37,852 bases of DNA from a virus (IMGVR_UViG_3300042451_000939:1-37852), one strand, 5' to 3'; counted from the stretch's first letter, positions 7,801 through 15,729 are shown. Program-made: numbers and translations. The notes: generated from the sequence alone by a model not told the origin.

Positions 7801-8028
7801 ATGTCAAGACTCGTAAAGGCGTTAATCGCAAATGCAATTTCAGAAAAAGAACAGGCACTTATGTCATTAGAATTATTAACTGAAAAATCAGTTGGTATTG
7901 GAGATCACACCGCAAATGATTTCTTCAAAGATGGCGAAATTGCTCTACAAAGATTGGTGGATGCCGAAGATAAATTAGAAATACTTAAAAAGTATTTTCC
8001 AGATGGTAAGTTAATTGATAAAGATTAA
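7801..8028 (+). CDS. Unknown helical protein, 75 aa
   Basis: The protein is predicted to be mostly helical (LVKALIANAISEKEQALMSLELL, and a C-terminal AEDKLEILKKYF). It is soluble and has no catalytic motif. It is tightly linked to the Fe-S carrier gene, whose ATG follows 2 bases after its stop, so the two are probably coexpressed. Function not assigned. Confidence 0.6.
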   Translation: MSRLVKALIANAISEKEQALMSLELLTEKSVGIGDHTANDFFKDGEIALQRLVDAEDKLEILKKYFPDGKLIDKD

Positions 8029-8030
8029 TT

Positions 8031-8360
8031 ATGATAACTATTAATGAAAGTGCGTTAGTACATTTGAAAAAAGTTATGATGGAAGAGGGTATCAGTAATG
8101 ATACCCATTTTTTGCGCGTAGGGGTTAAAGGTGGTGGTTGTAGTGGTCTTTCTTATGTAATGGATTTTGATACCCAAACAACCGAAACTGATGAAGTTAT
8201 TACTCTACCTGAATTGAAGGTGGTAATCGATAGAAAATCAATGTTGTATTTGGTTGGGACTGAGTTACAGTATTCTAGTGGTTTAAATGGTAAAGGGTTC
8301 GAATGGGTGAACCCAAATGCATCCCGCACCTGTGGATGTGGAGAATCTTTTTCTCTGTAA
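8031..8360 (+). CDS. A-type iron-sulfur carrier (IscA/ErpA/HesB family)
   Basis: A-type carriers bind Fe-S clusters or iron and hand them to target enzymes. The three invariant cysteines are present: Cys37 in GGGCSGLSY and Cys101 and Cys103 in the C-terminal RTCGCGESF. MITINESALVHLKKVM is the normal family start and PNASRTCGCG the normal end, and 109 residues is the usual length. All ligands are intact, so it should be functional. It is unusual as a phage cargo gene and may support a Fe-S enzyme made during infection. Whether it is closest to IscA, ErpA or SufA cannot be decided by eye. Confidence 0.9.
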   Translation: MITINESALVHLKKVMMEEGISNDTHFLRVGVKGGGCSGLSYVMDFDTQTTETDEVITLPELKVVIDRKSMLYLVGTELQYSSGLNGKGFEWVNPNASRTCGCGESFSL

Positions 8361-8365
8361 TTTTT

Positions 8366-8392
8366 TATTTTCAATTTTATTTCTTATATTTT
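8366..8392 (+). promoter_or_regulatory. Class A promoter (weak -7) before the 95-aa gene
   Basis: TATTTTC (8366-8372) lies 19 bases before TATATTTT (8385-8392), the spacing seen in the other class A promoters, but the final G of the -7 box is T. It sits in the 57-base gap before the ATG at 8418. Confidence 0.5.
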
Positions 8393-8417
8393 ATTTAAAC
8401 ATTTAAATCATAATATT

Positions 8418-8705
8418 ATGCCAGATTTTACACCAGATGATATTAACATCGACCCGAGTGAATTCGTAGATGCTTGTACATCTAGAGAAAGACAAGAACT
8501 AATTGATTATTTAGTTGAATGTGGTTATATCAGTGAAGACCAAAAAGATATTAAATCACCTAATTACGGTGTCCGTAGACCAAATATCAACGATGAATCT
8601 TTTTGGGATAGTCTTGACCATTTAAAAAAATGTAGACATCTATTATCTTTAGATGAGGAAAATTACATCAATAATATTGCAGATAAATTTAAGCATTTAG
8701 TTTAA
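8418..8705 (+). CDS. Unknown acidic protein, 95 aa
   Basis: An acidic start (PDFTPDDINIDPSEFVDAC) precedes helices with ERQELIDYLVECGYI and SFWDSLDHLKKCRHLLSLDE. It looks like a small soluble helical protein. Its TAATG overlaps the next methyltransferase-like gene, so translation is probably coupled. A class A promoter precedes it. No function is assigned. Confidence 0.65.
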   Translation: MPDFTPDDINIDPSEFVDACTSRERQELIDYLVECGYISEDQKDIKSPNYGVRRPNINDESFWDSLDHLKKCRHLLSLDEENYINNIADKFKHLV

Positions 8706-9319
8706 TGAAAGTATTAGAATTATTTGCAGGTAGTAGATCTGTTGGTAAGATTGCCGAAGAGTTGGGAATGGAAGTATTTTCATCTGACCTTACACCATTT
8801 GAGGGAATACATTACGCGGTTAGTATCTTAGATTTTGATGTCACCAAAGTCCCCTTCCAACCTGATGTAATTTGGGCATCACCACCTTGTACAGGTTTTA
8901 GTGTTGCCGCTTTAGGTCACCATTGGACTGGTGGTAAAGGTGCCTACATTCCTAAGACCGATACCGCACGTTTAGGTATTGAGTTGGTTAAGAAAACCAT
9001 CGAAGTGATTGAACATTTCAATCCAACATATTGGTTTATTGAAAACCCGAGGGGTGTTCTTCGCAAGATGCCGTTTATGGATAAGTTCAAACGAAACACT
9101 GTGACTTATTGTCAATATGGTGATGAAAGAATGAAACCAACAGACATATGGACTAACAGTGATGTGTGGATTCCAAAACCTATGTGTAAGAATGGTTCAC
9201 CTTGTCACGTTGCCGCTCCACGTGGATCCAAAACTGGAACCCAAGGTCGAGCTAACGCATATGAAAGAAGTAAAATACCCAAAGATTTATGTCAGGAGAT
9301 ACTAAAGAGTTGCTTATAA
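8705..9319 (+). CDS. C5-cytosine methyltransferase-fold protein, compact (204 aa)
   Basis: Motif I is LELFAGSRSVGKIA (4-17), the catalytic loop is ASPPCTGFS with Cys62, and motif VI is FIENPRGVL (Glu113). The ENPRG form in place of ENV is typical of a phage-associated branch of the family. The later part (GTQGRANAYERSKIPKDLCQEIL) carries a short C-terminal motif X-like end. No separate target-recognition domain fits in 204 residues, so specificity must come from short loops. It could methylate DNA or act on a nucleotide; the fold is sure but the substrate is not. Confidence 0.8.
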   Translation: MKVLELFAGSRSVGKIAEELGMEVFSSDLTPFEGIHYAVSILDFDVTKVPFQPDVIWASPPCTGFSVAALGHHWTGGKGAYIPKTDTARLGIELVKKTIEVIEHFNPTYWFIENPRGVLRKMPFMDKFKRNTVTYCQYGDERMKPTDIWTNSDVWIPKPMCKNGSPCHVAAPRGSKTGTQGRANAYERSKIPKDLCQEILKSCL

Positions 9320-9828
9320 ACTCACCTAAAATGTTGCGGGACCGTGAAGAACAAAGAAAAAAATCTTTCTTTGGTTCATTTACCGAACAAAAACTTTTTG
9401 AATTAATAAAAGAAAAATTATTTTACGATTTAGAATCGACAAATAAAATAAATAAATTTTCTTACTATGATGCCTTTACATTGAAATGGTTATCACAACT
9501 TGAGTTAAAATGTAGAAGAATACATTGCGATTTAATGTTCATTCAAGAGGACAAATGGGAGAAATTAAAAAATTCAAATTATAAGCGAGCCTTTTATGTG
9601 AATTCAACACCCGAAGGATTTTTTATTTGGGATATAAAAAAAATTGATAAATCCGATATTTTATGGGATTGGGTTGAAATGAATAAAGAAACCGAAACGG
9701 AAAATGGTGAAGTAATCGAATATCCCGAAAAAGAGTTAAAATTTGTTGGTCATTTACCTATAATAATGGCAACTAACTTAACAGAAAAATTAATAAACAT
9801 TTATGAAAATCAATCATCCATTAGTTAA
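9289..9828 (+). CDS. Putative PD-(D/E)XK-like protein
   Basis: The core FSYYDAFTLKWLSQLELKCRR fits the D-(x)n-ExK signature of PD-(D/E)XK nucleases, with the Asp in YYDAF and ELK as the metal site. It is followed by a HCDLMFIQEDKWEKLKN helix and a strand pair (KRAFYVNSTPEGFFIWDI) that such folds use. It overlaps the preceding gene by 31 bases if the ATG at 9289 is used; an ATG at 9331 would avoid most of this. It could be a nuclease or a decayed nuclease-fold protein. Confidence in the fold is moderate. Confidence 0.5.
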   Translation: MSGDTKELLINSPKMLRDREEQRKKSFFGSFTEQKLFELIKEKLFYDLESTNKINKFSYYDAFTLKWLSQLELKCRRIHCDLMFIQEDKWEKLKNSNYKRAFYVNSTPEGFFIWDIKKIDKSDILWDWVEMNKETETENGEVIEYPEKELKFVGHLPIIMATNLTEKLINIYENQSSIS

Positions 9829-10486
9829 GGGTGTGGTTAAACAAATCAAACCAAACATATACTGTGTATTGGTTGATGACAATTATGATAGAGCGATGTT
9901 GTTCTGTCGATATCAAGAGTTTTATGAGTCACCATATAAACGATTCAGAGGTAAACCGTTTACTTGGATGGAGTATATGAGATTCTATAAAGATGCGTGG
10001 AAGAAAAGAGTATTCACATATCCGGAAGATTGGTCTGGTTATAATATACCGAGTAACATAGTTCATCAAGCTCACCATATATTTTGTAAAGACACTGAGT
10101 ACGATTTGGTTATGAATGACATCTATTGGTATTGTACGAATGATGCAATGGAAAAGAATGATGGTAGACAAGCCGATTGGTATTTGATTGGTGCAAGTAG
10201 TAAAGACTTAAAAACTTTGGATCACGAGATTGCTCACGGTTTATATTATACTAATAAAGAATATAAAAAAGATACCGATAAACTTATCAAAGGAATCAAA
10301 CCAACTCACTATGATAAGCTAAAAAAGAAACTCATTAAAATGGGTTATGTGAAGGATAAGAAAATTATTGATGATGAGATTCAAGCCTTTATGTCAACGG
10401 GATTATATAACGGATTGGACACAAAGGAGTTAAAGAAGTACGAATCTAAATTTATAAAGAACTTTAAAAAATATAGTAATGGTTGA
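9803..10486 (+). CDS. Putative zinc metallopeptidase
   Basis: HEIAHGLYYT at 141-150 is an HExxH zinc site; the downstream DDEIQAFMSTGLY (Glu192) is a credible third ligand, as in gluzincin-like proteins. The protein is 227 residues, soluble and without a signal peptide, so it should act in the cytoplasm or in the particle. The N-terminal half has no recognised domain. It overlaps the preceding gene by 26 bases and the following membrane gene by 8 bases, so the three are probably one operon. The substrate is unknown. Confidence 0.68.
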   Translation: MKINHPLVKGVVKQIKPNIYCVLVDDNYDRAMLFCRYQEFYESPYKRFRGKPFTWMEYMRFYKDAWKKRVFTYPEDWSGYNIPSNIVHQAHHIFCKDTEYDLVMNDIYWYCTNDAMEKNDGRQADWYLIGASSKDLKTLDHEIAHGLYYTNKEYKKDTDKLIKGIKPTHYDKLKKKLIKMGYVKDKKIIDDEIQAFMSTGLYNGLDTKELKKYESKFIKNFKKYSNG

Positions 10487-10688
10487 TGTGTTAGGTTGGA
10501 TTGCAACTGCAGTTGTATTGTTGTCGATGACATTTAAATCGATGTTTAAGTTAAGAGCAATAAATTCAGTTGCTTGCGTGTTGTGGGTTTGGTATGGTTA
10601 TTTAATTATGAACAACCCAACTATGTTTGTAAATGCGGCAATATTGGTAACCCATATAGTGTGGTTTTATAAGAATAAGAAAGTTTAA
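10479..10688 (+). CDS. Small three-helix membrane protein, YgjV/PQ-loop-like
   Basis: Three hydrophobic segments (about 4-20, 26-45 and 50-64) are separated by short loops with FKSMFKLRAINS and YKNKKV. The pattern WIATAVVLLSMTFK-LRAINSVACVLWVWYG resembles the first half of YgjV or SemiSWEET-like small transporters, which act as dimers. At 69 residues it is shorter than SemiSWEET (about 85-95). The transport substrate cannot be inferred and the assignment is tentative. Confidence 0.55.
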   Translation: MVDVLGWIATAVVLLSMTFKSMFKLRAINSVACVLWVWYGYLIMNNPTMFVNAAILVTHIVWFYKNKKV

Positions 10689-10743
10689 TTTACCTTGGAA
10701 AAATACAAATTCAAAGATATATATGTAATAGAAAAATACATAT

Positions 10744-11169
10744 ATGCAAGAAGAATTTGTTCCCTATCACCAACATCTTTTGATGAAGGTTTGGCTCACT
10801 AACCCTCCGAACAAAGTTAGTGTTTTAAATGAATGGTTTATCCAGTTAGTTCATAAAGTTAAAATGGAAGTTGTGGGTGGACCCACTAGCGTTTACGTTG
10901 ATTACCCAGGTAATGAAGGTTTAACAGGTACGGTAACTTTAGCAACATCACACGCGTCAATTCACATTTGGGATCACCAAGAACCAGCGATGGCTCAGTT
11001 TGATATTTATAGTTGTAAATGTTTCAAATTAGAAGATGTGTTAGAACATTTTGAGCCTTGGGGTTTAGTTAAAGCCGAATGGGTTATGATTGATAGAAAC
11101 GACACACCAACGGTTATTTCTGAAGGAAATTGGACCCCACAAAACGAGTATATTGAACAAAATTCATAA
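10744..11169 (+). CDS. AdoMet-decarboxylase (SpeD)-family pyruvoyl protein
   Basis: This family makes a pyruvoyl cofactor by self-cleavage before a serine. ATSHASIHIW aligns with the processing site ESHxxIHTW of prokaryotic SpeD: Ser69 would become the pyruvoyl group and His70 the processing histidine. FDIYSC (Cys91) matches the catalytic-cysteine strand VDVFTC. Two normally conserved positions differ: Glu before Ser is Thr, and the Pro-Glu after Trp is Asp-His. Some SpeD homologues, including phage-borne ones, have been reported to have switched from AdoMet to ornithine or arginine, so the substrate here is open. Length (141 aa) is normal for class 1B. Confidence 0.78.
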   Translation: MQEEFVPYHQHLLMKVWLTNPPNKVSVLNEWFIQLVHKVKMEVVGGPTSVYVDYPGNEGLTGTVTLATSHASIHIWDHQEPAMAQFDIYSCKCFKLEDVLEHFEPWGLVKAEWVMIDRNDTPTVISEGNWTPQNEYIEQNS

Positions 11170-11174
11170 ATAAT

Positions 11175-11206
11175 ATTGCTATATTCGAAAATATTATTTA
11201 TATTTA
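11175..11206 (+). promoter_or_regulatory. Class A promoter (variant -7) for the HAD gene
   Basis: ATTG (11175-11178), then TATATTC with TTCGAAAATAT, and TATATTTA (11199-11206) at 20-base spacing. The last G of the -7 is A. The region also resembles the class A element of the 5425 promoter. ATG is at 11225. Confidence 0.5.
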
Positions 11207-11224
11207 CACCATAAAAAGGTAGAA

Positions 11225-11797
11225 ATGAAGGTAATATTTTTAGATCACGATGGAGTTATCTGTTTAGCGACAGAATGGGGAGGTAGATTCAAGAAACAAC
11301 GAAAGGTTGGACGTAAACTAAGTCAATCGGTTATGTCACTTGAATTAGATGCTAGATTTGATAACTTCAATAAAAAGGCAATAGATGTTTTAAATGAAAT
11401 ATTGGAAGAAACTGACGCTGAGATTGTTGTCTCATCTGATTGGAAAAGATGGGCCTCTGTTGAGGAGATGGGTGAATATTATGAGTCACAGGGAATCAAA
11501 AAGAAACCGTTAGCTTTCACTAAAAACTTAGGTGAATGTGACGTACCCCAAAACTTTGTATGGTCACGTCAATGGGATTTAGAACAATCTAGGTCATTAG
11601 AAATACTTCAGTACCTTAAAGATAACAATGAGATAACTCACTGGGTCTCTATTGATGATTTGGATATGGGTAAAAATGGTGAGGATTGGAAAAATTGGGG
11701 GTTAGATAATTTCGTACTAACACCAAAAAGTAATGAAGGTATAAAACAAAGTGGAGTAAAAGAAAAGATTGTAAAATTTTTAACTAATGATATATAG
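11225..11797 (+). CDS. HAD-like hydrolase
   Basis: The HAD motif I is FLDHDGVI (Asp7 and Asp9), motif II is IVVSSDWKRW, and the acidic motif IV is HWVSIDDLDM. The protein lacks a large cap domain, matching the HAD domain class found in nucleic-acid end-processing (Swiss-army-knife) proteins and in phage nucleotidases. The likely activity is phosphatase on a nucleotide or nucleic-acid end, but the substrate is not readable. It ends 11 bases inside the next gene, which is read in another frame. Confidence 0.78.
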   Translation: MKVIFLDHDGVICLATEWGGRFKKQRKVGRKLSQSVMSLELDARFDNFNKKAIDVLNEILEETDAEIVVSSDWKRWASVEEMGEYYESQGIKKKPLAFTKNLGECDVPQNFVWSRQWDLEQSRSLEILQYLKDNNEITHWVSIDDLDMGKNGEDWKNWGLDNFVLTPKSNEGIKQSGVKEKIVKFLTNDI

Positions 11798-12149
11798 GAC
11801 TAGAAAGTTGATTAAACCAGGTGATTTAAACCCAAGAGGAACTTTATTTGGCGGTCAATTATTAAAGTGGATTGATGAGGAGGCGGCAATATTTGCCATT
11901 TGTCAGTTAGGTAGTCCTAATATCGTAACCAAAGCAATGTCTGAGATTGATTTTGTTACAACCGCAAAGGTTGGTGATATAATTGAATTTGGGATGGACT
12001 TGGTTAAATTTGGAACAACATCAGTAACAATATGTTGTGATGTTAGAAACAAAAATACAAAAGAATCAATTATTAAAATTGATAAGATAGTTTTCGTTCT
12101 ATTGGATGAAGACGGAAGACCAAAATCACATAACAAAAAAAATAAATAA
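11787..12149 (+). CDS. Acyl-CoA thioesterase, hot-dog fold (YciA-type)
   Basis: NPRGTLFGGQLLKWIDEEAA (about 15-34) is the characteristic YciA/BFIT segment, with GG before the central helix and an Asp (about 30) of the usual catalytic set. KVGDIIEFGMDLVKFGTTSV is the typical strand-turn-strand that follows. At 120 residues it is a single hot-dog domain, so probably a multimer. It hydrolyses acyl-CoA to fatty acid and CoA in the cytoplasm. A thioesterase is rare in phages and could alter host lipid metabolism during infection. It overlaps the HAD gene by 11 bases. Confidence 0.82.
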   Translation: MIYRTRKLIKPGDLNPRGTLFGGQLLKWIDEEAAIFAICQLGSPNIVTKAMSEIDFVTTAKVGDIIEFGMDLVKFGTTSVTICCDVRNKNTKESIIKIDKIVFVLLDEDGRPKSHNKKNK

Positions 12150-12150
12150 T

Positions 12151-12312
12151 ATGGATTACGTAATAGTTTTTGGGATAATGTTTATCGTCGTTGCTTTAAT
12201 CTCTTGGAGATGGGTTGAGGGTATTGATTATATGAGCAAAAACCACCCCGATTATAAGGGTGATGACCTCTTCGGTAAATTTGACGAAGACGAAGAGGAT
12301 CATATTTTATGA
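12151..12312 (+). CDS. Small single-TM protein with acidic tail (53 aa)
   Basis: I use the ATG at 12151 (MDYVIVFGIMFIVVALISWRWVEG), 1 base after the thioesterase stop, not an upstream in-frame start that would overlap that gene. One transmembrane helix is followed by a hydrophilic, acidic tail (KGDDLFGKFDEDEEDHIL). The stop overlaps the next ATG. No function assigned. Confidence 0.6.
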   Translation: MDYVIVFGIMFIVVALISWRWVEGIDYMSKNHPDYKGDDLFGKFDEDEEDHIL

Positions 12313-12707
12313 AAAAGAAAAAACCAGATTTAGTTGTTTGGAGTGAAGAAAAGGGATACTACCAAAAAGAATTAACCTATGGTAGTAATCACGGTGCACC
12401 TGCAATTAAATTGGAGGATGTTAGCGGTTGGAAAGAATCTCAAATACATTCGGTAAATAAACAATTTAATTCCAAGTACGAGGAACTAAAAAATGAGTTC
12501 CAAAAGTTAATAGATGAAGTTAGGGATAATGAATTAGTTTACTCCTCAAAATACTCATTTATACCTGTTATTGGTGAATCTTACCATCTTTATGATAAAC
12601 AGGATGGTACCACATTTATGTCACTAATTGGACCAAATCAATGGAATCAGAAATACATAGGAACGTATAAATTAGATTCATCCTATAAATGGATTAAATT
12701 GAACTAA
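12309..12707 (+). CDS. DUF2452-like protein
   Basis: GAPAIKLEDVSGWKESQIHSVNKQF, then ELVYSSKYSFIPVIGESYHLYD, then DGTTFMSLIGPNQW and YKLDSSYKWIKLN follow the order and spacing I associate with DUF2452. That is a widespread small domain of unknown function, with one unit of about 130 residues. Nothing catalytic stands out. It overlaps the preceding gene by 4 bases (ATGA), so it is cotranslated with it. Confidence 0.72.
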   Translation: MKKKKPDLVVWSEEKGYYQKELTYGSNHGAPAIKLEDVSGWKESQIHSVNKQFNSKYEELKNEFQKLIDEVRDNELVYSSKYSFIPVIGESYHLYDKQDGTTFMSLIGPNQWNQKYIGTYKLDSSYKWIKLN

Positions 12708-12713
12708 AATTGT

Positions 12714-12724
12714 GATATTTATAT
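12714..12724 (+). promoter_or_regulatory. Class B (probable late) motif for the peptidoglycan hydrolase
   Basis: TGTGATATTTATAT is identical over 14 bases to the sequence before the next late-type gene (14321-14334). It ends 4 bases before the ATG at 12729. Confidence 0.65.
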
Positions 12725-12728
12725 TAAT

Positions 12729-14288
12729 ATGAAGAAGAATTTAGTAGAACAGTTAGAAAGAATGCACAGACTTAACTACGGTAAAGAAGTGGTTAGTGAG
12801 CAACAACTTTGGGATAAAATACTCGGTGGTTTAGGTATTAAGACTGATAAACACGATAATAAGAAGGCAGATGCCATCACTCCTGACGTTGAAGCATTTT
12901 TCAAAAACCTTGAAACCGCTGCAAGTGGTAATGGAATTACCCAACAAGAAAGAGGTTCATATCAATTTCAAAAGGAAGTTGAATCTATGCAAATAGGTTT
13001 AATTTTATTAGGATACACATTACCAAGATACGGTGTTGATGGTTTATTTGGACCTGAGACAGCCGAAGCGGTTACTAAATTTACAACAGAAAAAGTATCA
13101 GGAGATAAAAAACCAGTTAATGAGGCTGTTAAGTTAGTTTCACAAGGAGGTGGTTTAATCGGTAAACCTGGTCACGGTACACATAGTGCGTCTGATTGGC
13201 AAAGTGGAAATGCTTGGGATGTAACGGGTCCAGTTGGAACCGAGGTTTATTCTATCACTAACGGTGTTGTAAATAAAGTTAAAAAGGCAAGTGGTGGGTT
13301 AATTAAAAGTGGAGTTAAAAAAATATACGGAGACCAAGTATCTGTAAAAAGTAATGATGGTAAACCAGATGTATTTTACACACATATTGACTCATCGGTG
13401 AATACGGGTGATTCCGTTAAGGAAGGTGATGTTATCGGTAAGATAATGCAAATAGATGGTATTCCATCTCACGTTCACGTAGGTATATCTTCAGGTAACC
13501 TAAGTGATTTAGCCGCAGGACTAACTAATGCAACTGGAGGTAAAACTGGTGGAGGTAGTGTGGCTTTAAAAGTAGCAACACCTGAAATGTTAAAAAAATT
13601 AATTGAACTTCTTAAAGAGAGGGGAGTTAAATCAGAAGAACTTTCGGCTTATATCAATAAATCCAACGGTAGTGGTGGTAACATCACAGTTAATGATTGG
13701 GATGGTATTGTCAATTTAATTATCGATAAATTGGAGGGTGGATATTACCATCCAGATATGTTAAAGGACGGTAGAGTTAAAGATGGTAGATACGGTGGGT
13801 CTGGTGAAACAATGTTCGGTATGGATAGACTTAAGGGTGGTACTGAAGCTACGGGACCTGCGGGTAGAGAATTCTGGGCATTAATTGATGCTGAGGATGC
13901 AAGAAACAAGTGGAAACACGAATATATGTTGAAGGATAATCCAGCTTTGGATAAAAAATTAAGAAAATTAGTGGGTGAAATTATGAAACCATTCTTTATT
14001 AGGTTTAGTAAATCACATTTATCCCCAGAAGCTGCCGATATTATATCTAAAGACCCCGCATTAACATTTAATTTTGCATACGCAACTTGGAATGGTGAAG
14101 GTTGGTTCCAAAGATTTGCTAGAGTTGTTAACGAGGCGGTTGCTTCAGGTAATAAGGACCCTAAGTCATTATTGCAAATAGCATTAGATAGAAGAACAAG
14201 CAGTGGAAACAGTCTAATTGCTCAAGGTGGACCTAAAGTGGCTAAAATTGCTAACAGTATTTCTTCATCTTCGTCAACAATGGCATAA
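12729..14288 (+). CDS. Multidomain virion-type peptidoglycan hydrolase
   Basis: There are four parts. Residues 1-26 are the shared N-terminal tag (KKNLVEQLERMHRLNYGKEVVSEQ) ending VSE. Residues about 84-118 are a peptidoglycan-binding domain (YGVDGLFGPETAEAVTKF). Residues about 148-254 are an M23/LytM-like metallopeptidase with GTHSASDW, NAWDV and HVHVGI (His248, His250). Residues about 320-510 resemble a lytic transglycosylase or related muramidase (KLEGGYYHP, GMDRL). Two wall-cutting activities plus a binding domain fit a tail or base-plate enzyme that opens the wall at infection. The N-terminal tag, class B motif and size argue against a simple lysis endolysin. Confidence 0.78.
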   Translation: MKKNLVEQLERMHRLNYGKEVVSEQQLWDKILGGLGIKTDKHDNKKADAITPDVEAFFKNLETAASGNGITQQERGSYQFQKEVESMQIGLILLGYTLPRYGVDGLFGPETAEAVTKFTTEKVSGDKKPVNEAVKLVSQGGGLIGKPGHGTHSASDWQSGNAWDVTGPVGTEVYSITNGVVNKVKKASGGLIKSGVKKIYGDQVSVKSNDGKPDVFYTHIDSSVNTGDSVKEGDVIGKIMQIDGIPSHVHVGISSGNLSDLAAGLTNATGGKTGGGSVALKVATPEMLKKLIELLKERGVKSEELSAYINKSNGSGGNITVNDWDGIVNLIIDKLEGGYYHPDMLKDGRVKDGRYGGSGETMFGMDRLKGGTEATGPAGREFWALIDAEDARNKWKHEYMLKDNPALDKKLRKLVGEIMKPFFIRFSKSHLSPEAADIISKDPALTFNFAYATWNGEGWFQRFARVVNEAVASGNKDPKSLLQIALDRRTSSGNSLIAQGGPKVAKIANSISSSSSTMA

Positions 14289-14323
14289 TATTATTACACA
14301 AAACACAATAAGTGTAATTCTGT

Positions 14324-14334
14324 GATATTTATAT
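14324..14334 (+). promoter_or_regulatory. Class B (probable late) motif for the 413-aa gene
   Basis: TGTGATATTTATAT, 17 bases before the ATG at 14351. It is identical over 14 bases to the motif before the hydrolase gene, although the flanking sequences differ. Confidence 0.65.
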
Positions 14335-14350
14335 AAAAATACGCGTAATA

Positions 14351-15592
14351 ATGGAAATATCGAAAGAAAAATTAATGTCTATCATTTCAGAAAGTTCAAT
14401 TGAAATGGATGAAATGGGACGTATATGGGATAAACCGGATGCTATCAGTAGACCGATTAAAGATGATCAGGGTAACCTTATAGGTCACGATATGTTAATT
14501 GACCCAAAAGACCCGTCTAAAGGTAGAGTAAACGTAATATTTACTTGTGACATTCAAGAGTTTGTTAGTAATCACCCAGATTTAGTTGCTAAACTAAAAT
14601 CACAATATAACAATGTTAAATGGTCTGATGATACTTGTCCTAAGTATAATCCACATAGAAACACTAAGAGAGTTTATAGTAATTTACCTGACGACGAGGA
14701 GAACGATAGTAATATCGAACGTAGACCTTACCAAGCGAGTGGAGAAACTTACGATGTCCAAGAAAACATCAGAAGAATATTCAATCCAATTCTTAGAGAA
14801 GAATTTGGTCTTGAGTCAGATAAGGGTAAACAATTTAACGAAGTACTATCTAAAAGAAGTATTCCTGCAATCATTGTTAACGACCCTAAATTTGAAGATA
14901 GACATACAGATGTTTGGAATAATTCTGAAATAAAATATAAAGTTCATAGTTTCAACACATATGAAAACGCTCAAGCTTTCTTAAAGTCAGTTGTTGCTAG
15001 AATTGCAGGTAAAAATACAGAAGAAAATAGTACAACTTATTTAGCAAGACAATTCAATCAAAGATATAGCAATTGGGAGGAAACTAGAAAGAACGATAAA
15101 AGATATGAAGGTAAAACTAGTGTGTTCCAATTAGACAAAAGAGGTTTCTCTGAATTAAATCTTGACGTTTCAATGAAGATGGAATTCGGAATTACAGGTA
15201 TTAGAGAAAACAATGAATTTGTTTGGAAAATTACAATGAAAAATAAGTTTGGTAGAAAAAGACCAGACGAATATAGAATCTCAAATGGTGGATTGAAGCC
15301 AATCACATTACAAGACGGTGGTTATTTAGATGAAGGTTTAATAACCGTAGAAAAAAGAGTACAATTAGAAAACACAGACAATGATCAATTTACTGAAGAT
15401 AAATCGATTATGTCAGATTTCGCAGTGTCTGAAGGTTTAAGACAAGCTATTGCAGATTTCAAAGCGAAGATAGAAGGTATCTCACCTAAATCAGCTTTAA
15501 AATATGCGAACGTTAAGAGATCAGATATTGAGAAAATTAACGAATCAGTTGTTAAACTTTCATTAGACATTCTTAATCAAATTAAAAAATAA
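14351..15592 (+). CDS. Probable virion or packaged protein with N-terminal tag, 413 aa
   Basis: The start MEISKEKLMSIISESSIEM fits the tag family (ISE followed by Ser). Most of the protein is soluble and mixed, with no catalytic motif that I recognise. The C-terminus is helical (AVSEGLRQAIADFKAKIEGI, then KLSLDILNQIKK). It is preceded by a class B motif and followed by a strong terminator at 15642-15672, so it forms a late transcript with or without the hydrolase gene. Role is inferred from tag, motif and position only. Confidence 0.65.
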   Translation: MEISKEKLMSIISESSIEMDEMGRIWDKPDAISRPIKDDQGNLIGHDMLIDPKDPSKGRVNVIFTCDIQEFVSNHPDLVAKLKSQYNNVKWSDDTCPKYNPHRNTKRVYSNLPDDEENDSNIERRPYQASGETYDVQENIRRIFNPILREEFGLESDKGKQFNEVLSKRSIPAIIVNDPKFEDRHTDVWNNSEIKYKVHSFNTYENAQAFLKSVVARIAGKNTEENSTTYLARQFNQRYSNWEETRKNDKRYEGKTSVFQLDKRGFSELNLDVSMKMEFGITGIRENNEFVWKITMKNKFGRKRPDEYRISNGGLKPITLQDGGYLDEGLITVEKRVQLENTDNDQFTEDKSIMSDFAVSEGLRQAIADFKAKIEGISPKSALKYANVKRSDIEKINESVVKLSLDILNQIKK

Positions 15593-15641
15593 ACCTCTCC
15601 TTGGATAGTATTCTTGGATAGACCTGAGTCAGGTTTCAGTT

Positions 15642-15672
15642 AATCCCCAAAGAAATTTGGGGATTTTTTTTT
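15642..15672 (+). terminator. Rho-independent terminator after the 413-aa gene
   Basis: AATCCCCAAA, a GAAA tetraloop and TTTGGGGATT form a perfect 10-bp stem followed by a run of T. It ends the late-type transcript before a class A promoter. Confidence 0.9.
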
Positions 15673-15679
15673 TGATATA

Positions 15680-15711
15680 TTTCGTGATATCAAAAAAAAT
15701 ATGTACATTTG
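15680..15711 (+). promoter_or_regulatory. Class A promoter with inverted-repeat operator candidate
   Basis: TTTCG (15680-15684), 19 bases, TACATTTG (15704-15711). A 13-bp inverted repeat, TTTTTTTTGATAT (15666-15678) and ATATCAAAAAAAA (15687-15699), covers the -33 region and the spacer. It may be a repressor site, or in part an extension of the terminator. Confidence 0.65.
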
Positions 15712-15729
15712 TACAAACTTACTAACATA

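Noticed and set aside
8031-8060. IscA start MITINESALV as another copy of the MKIV(I)xES tag
   Set aside because: This is the normal beginning of the IscA family and no class B motif precedes it.
8290-8310. GGTTCGAATGGG-like sequence resembling the T arm of a tRNA
   Set aside because: It lies within the conserved IscA coding sequence, and no acceptor, D or anticodon arm can be formed around it.
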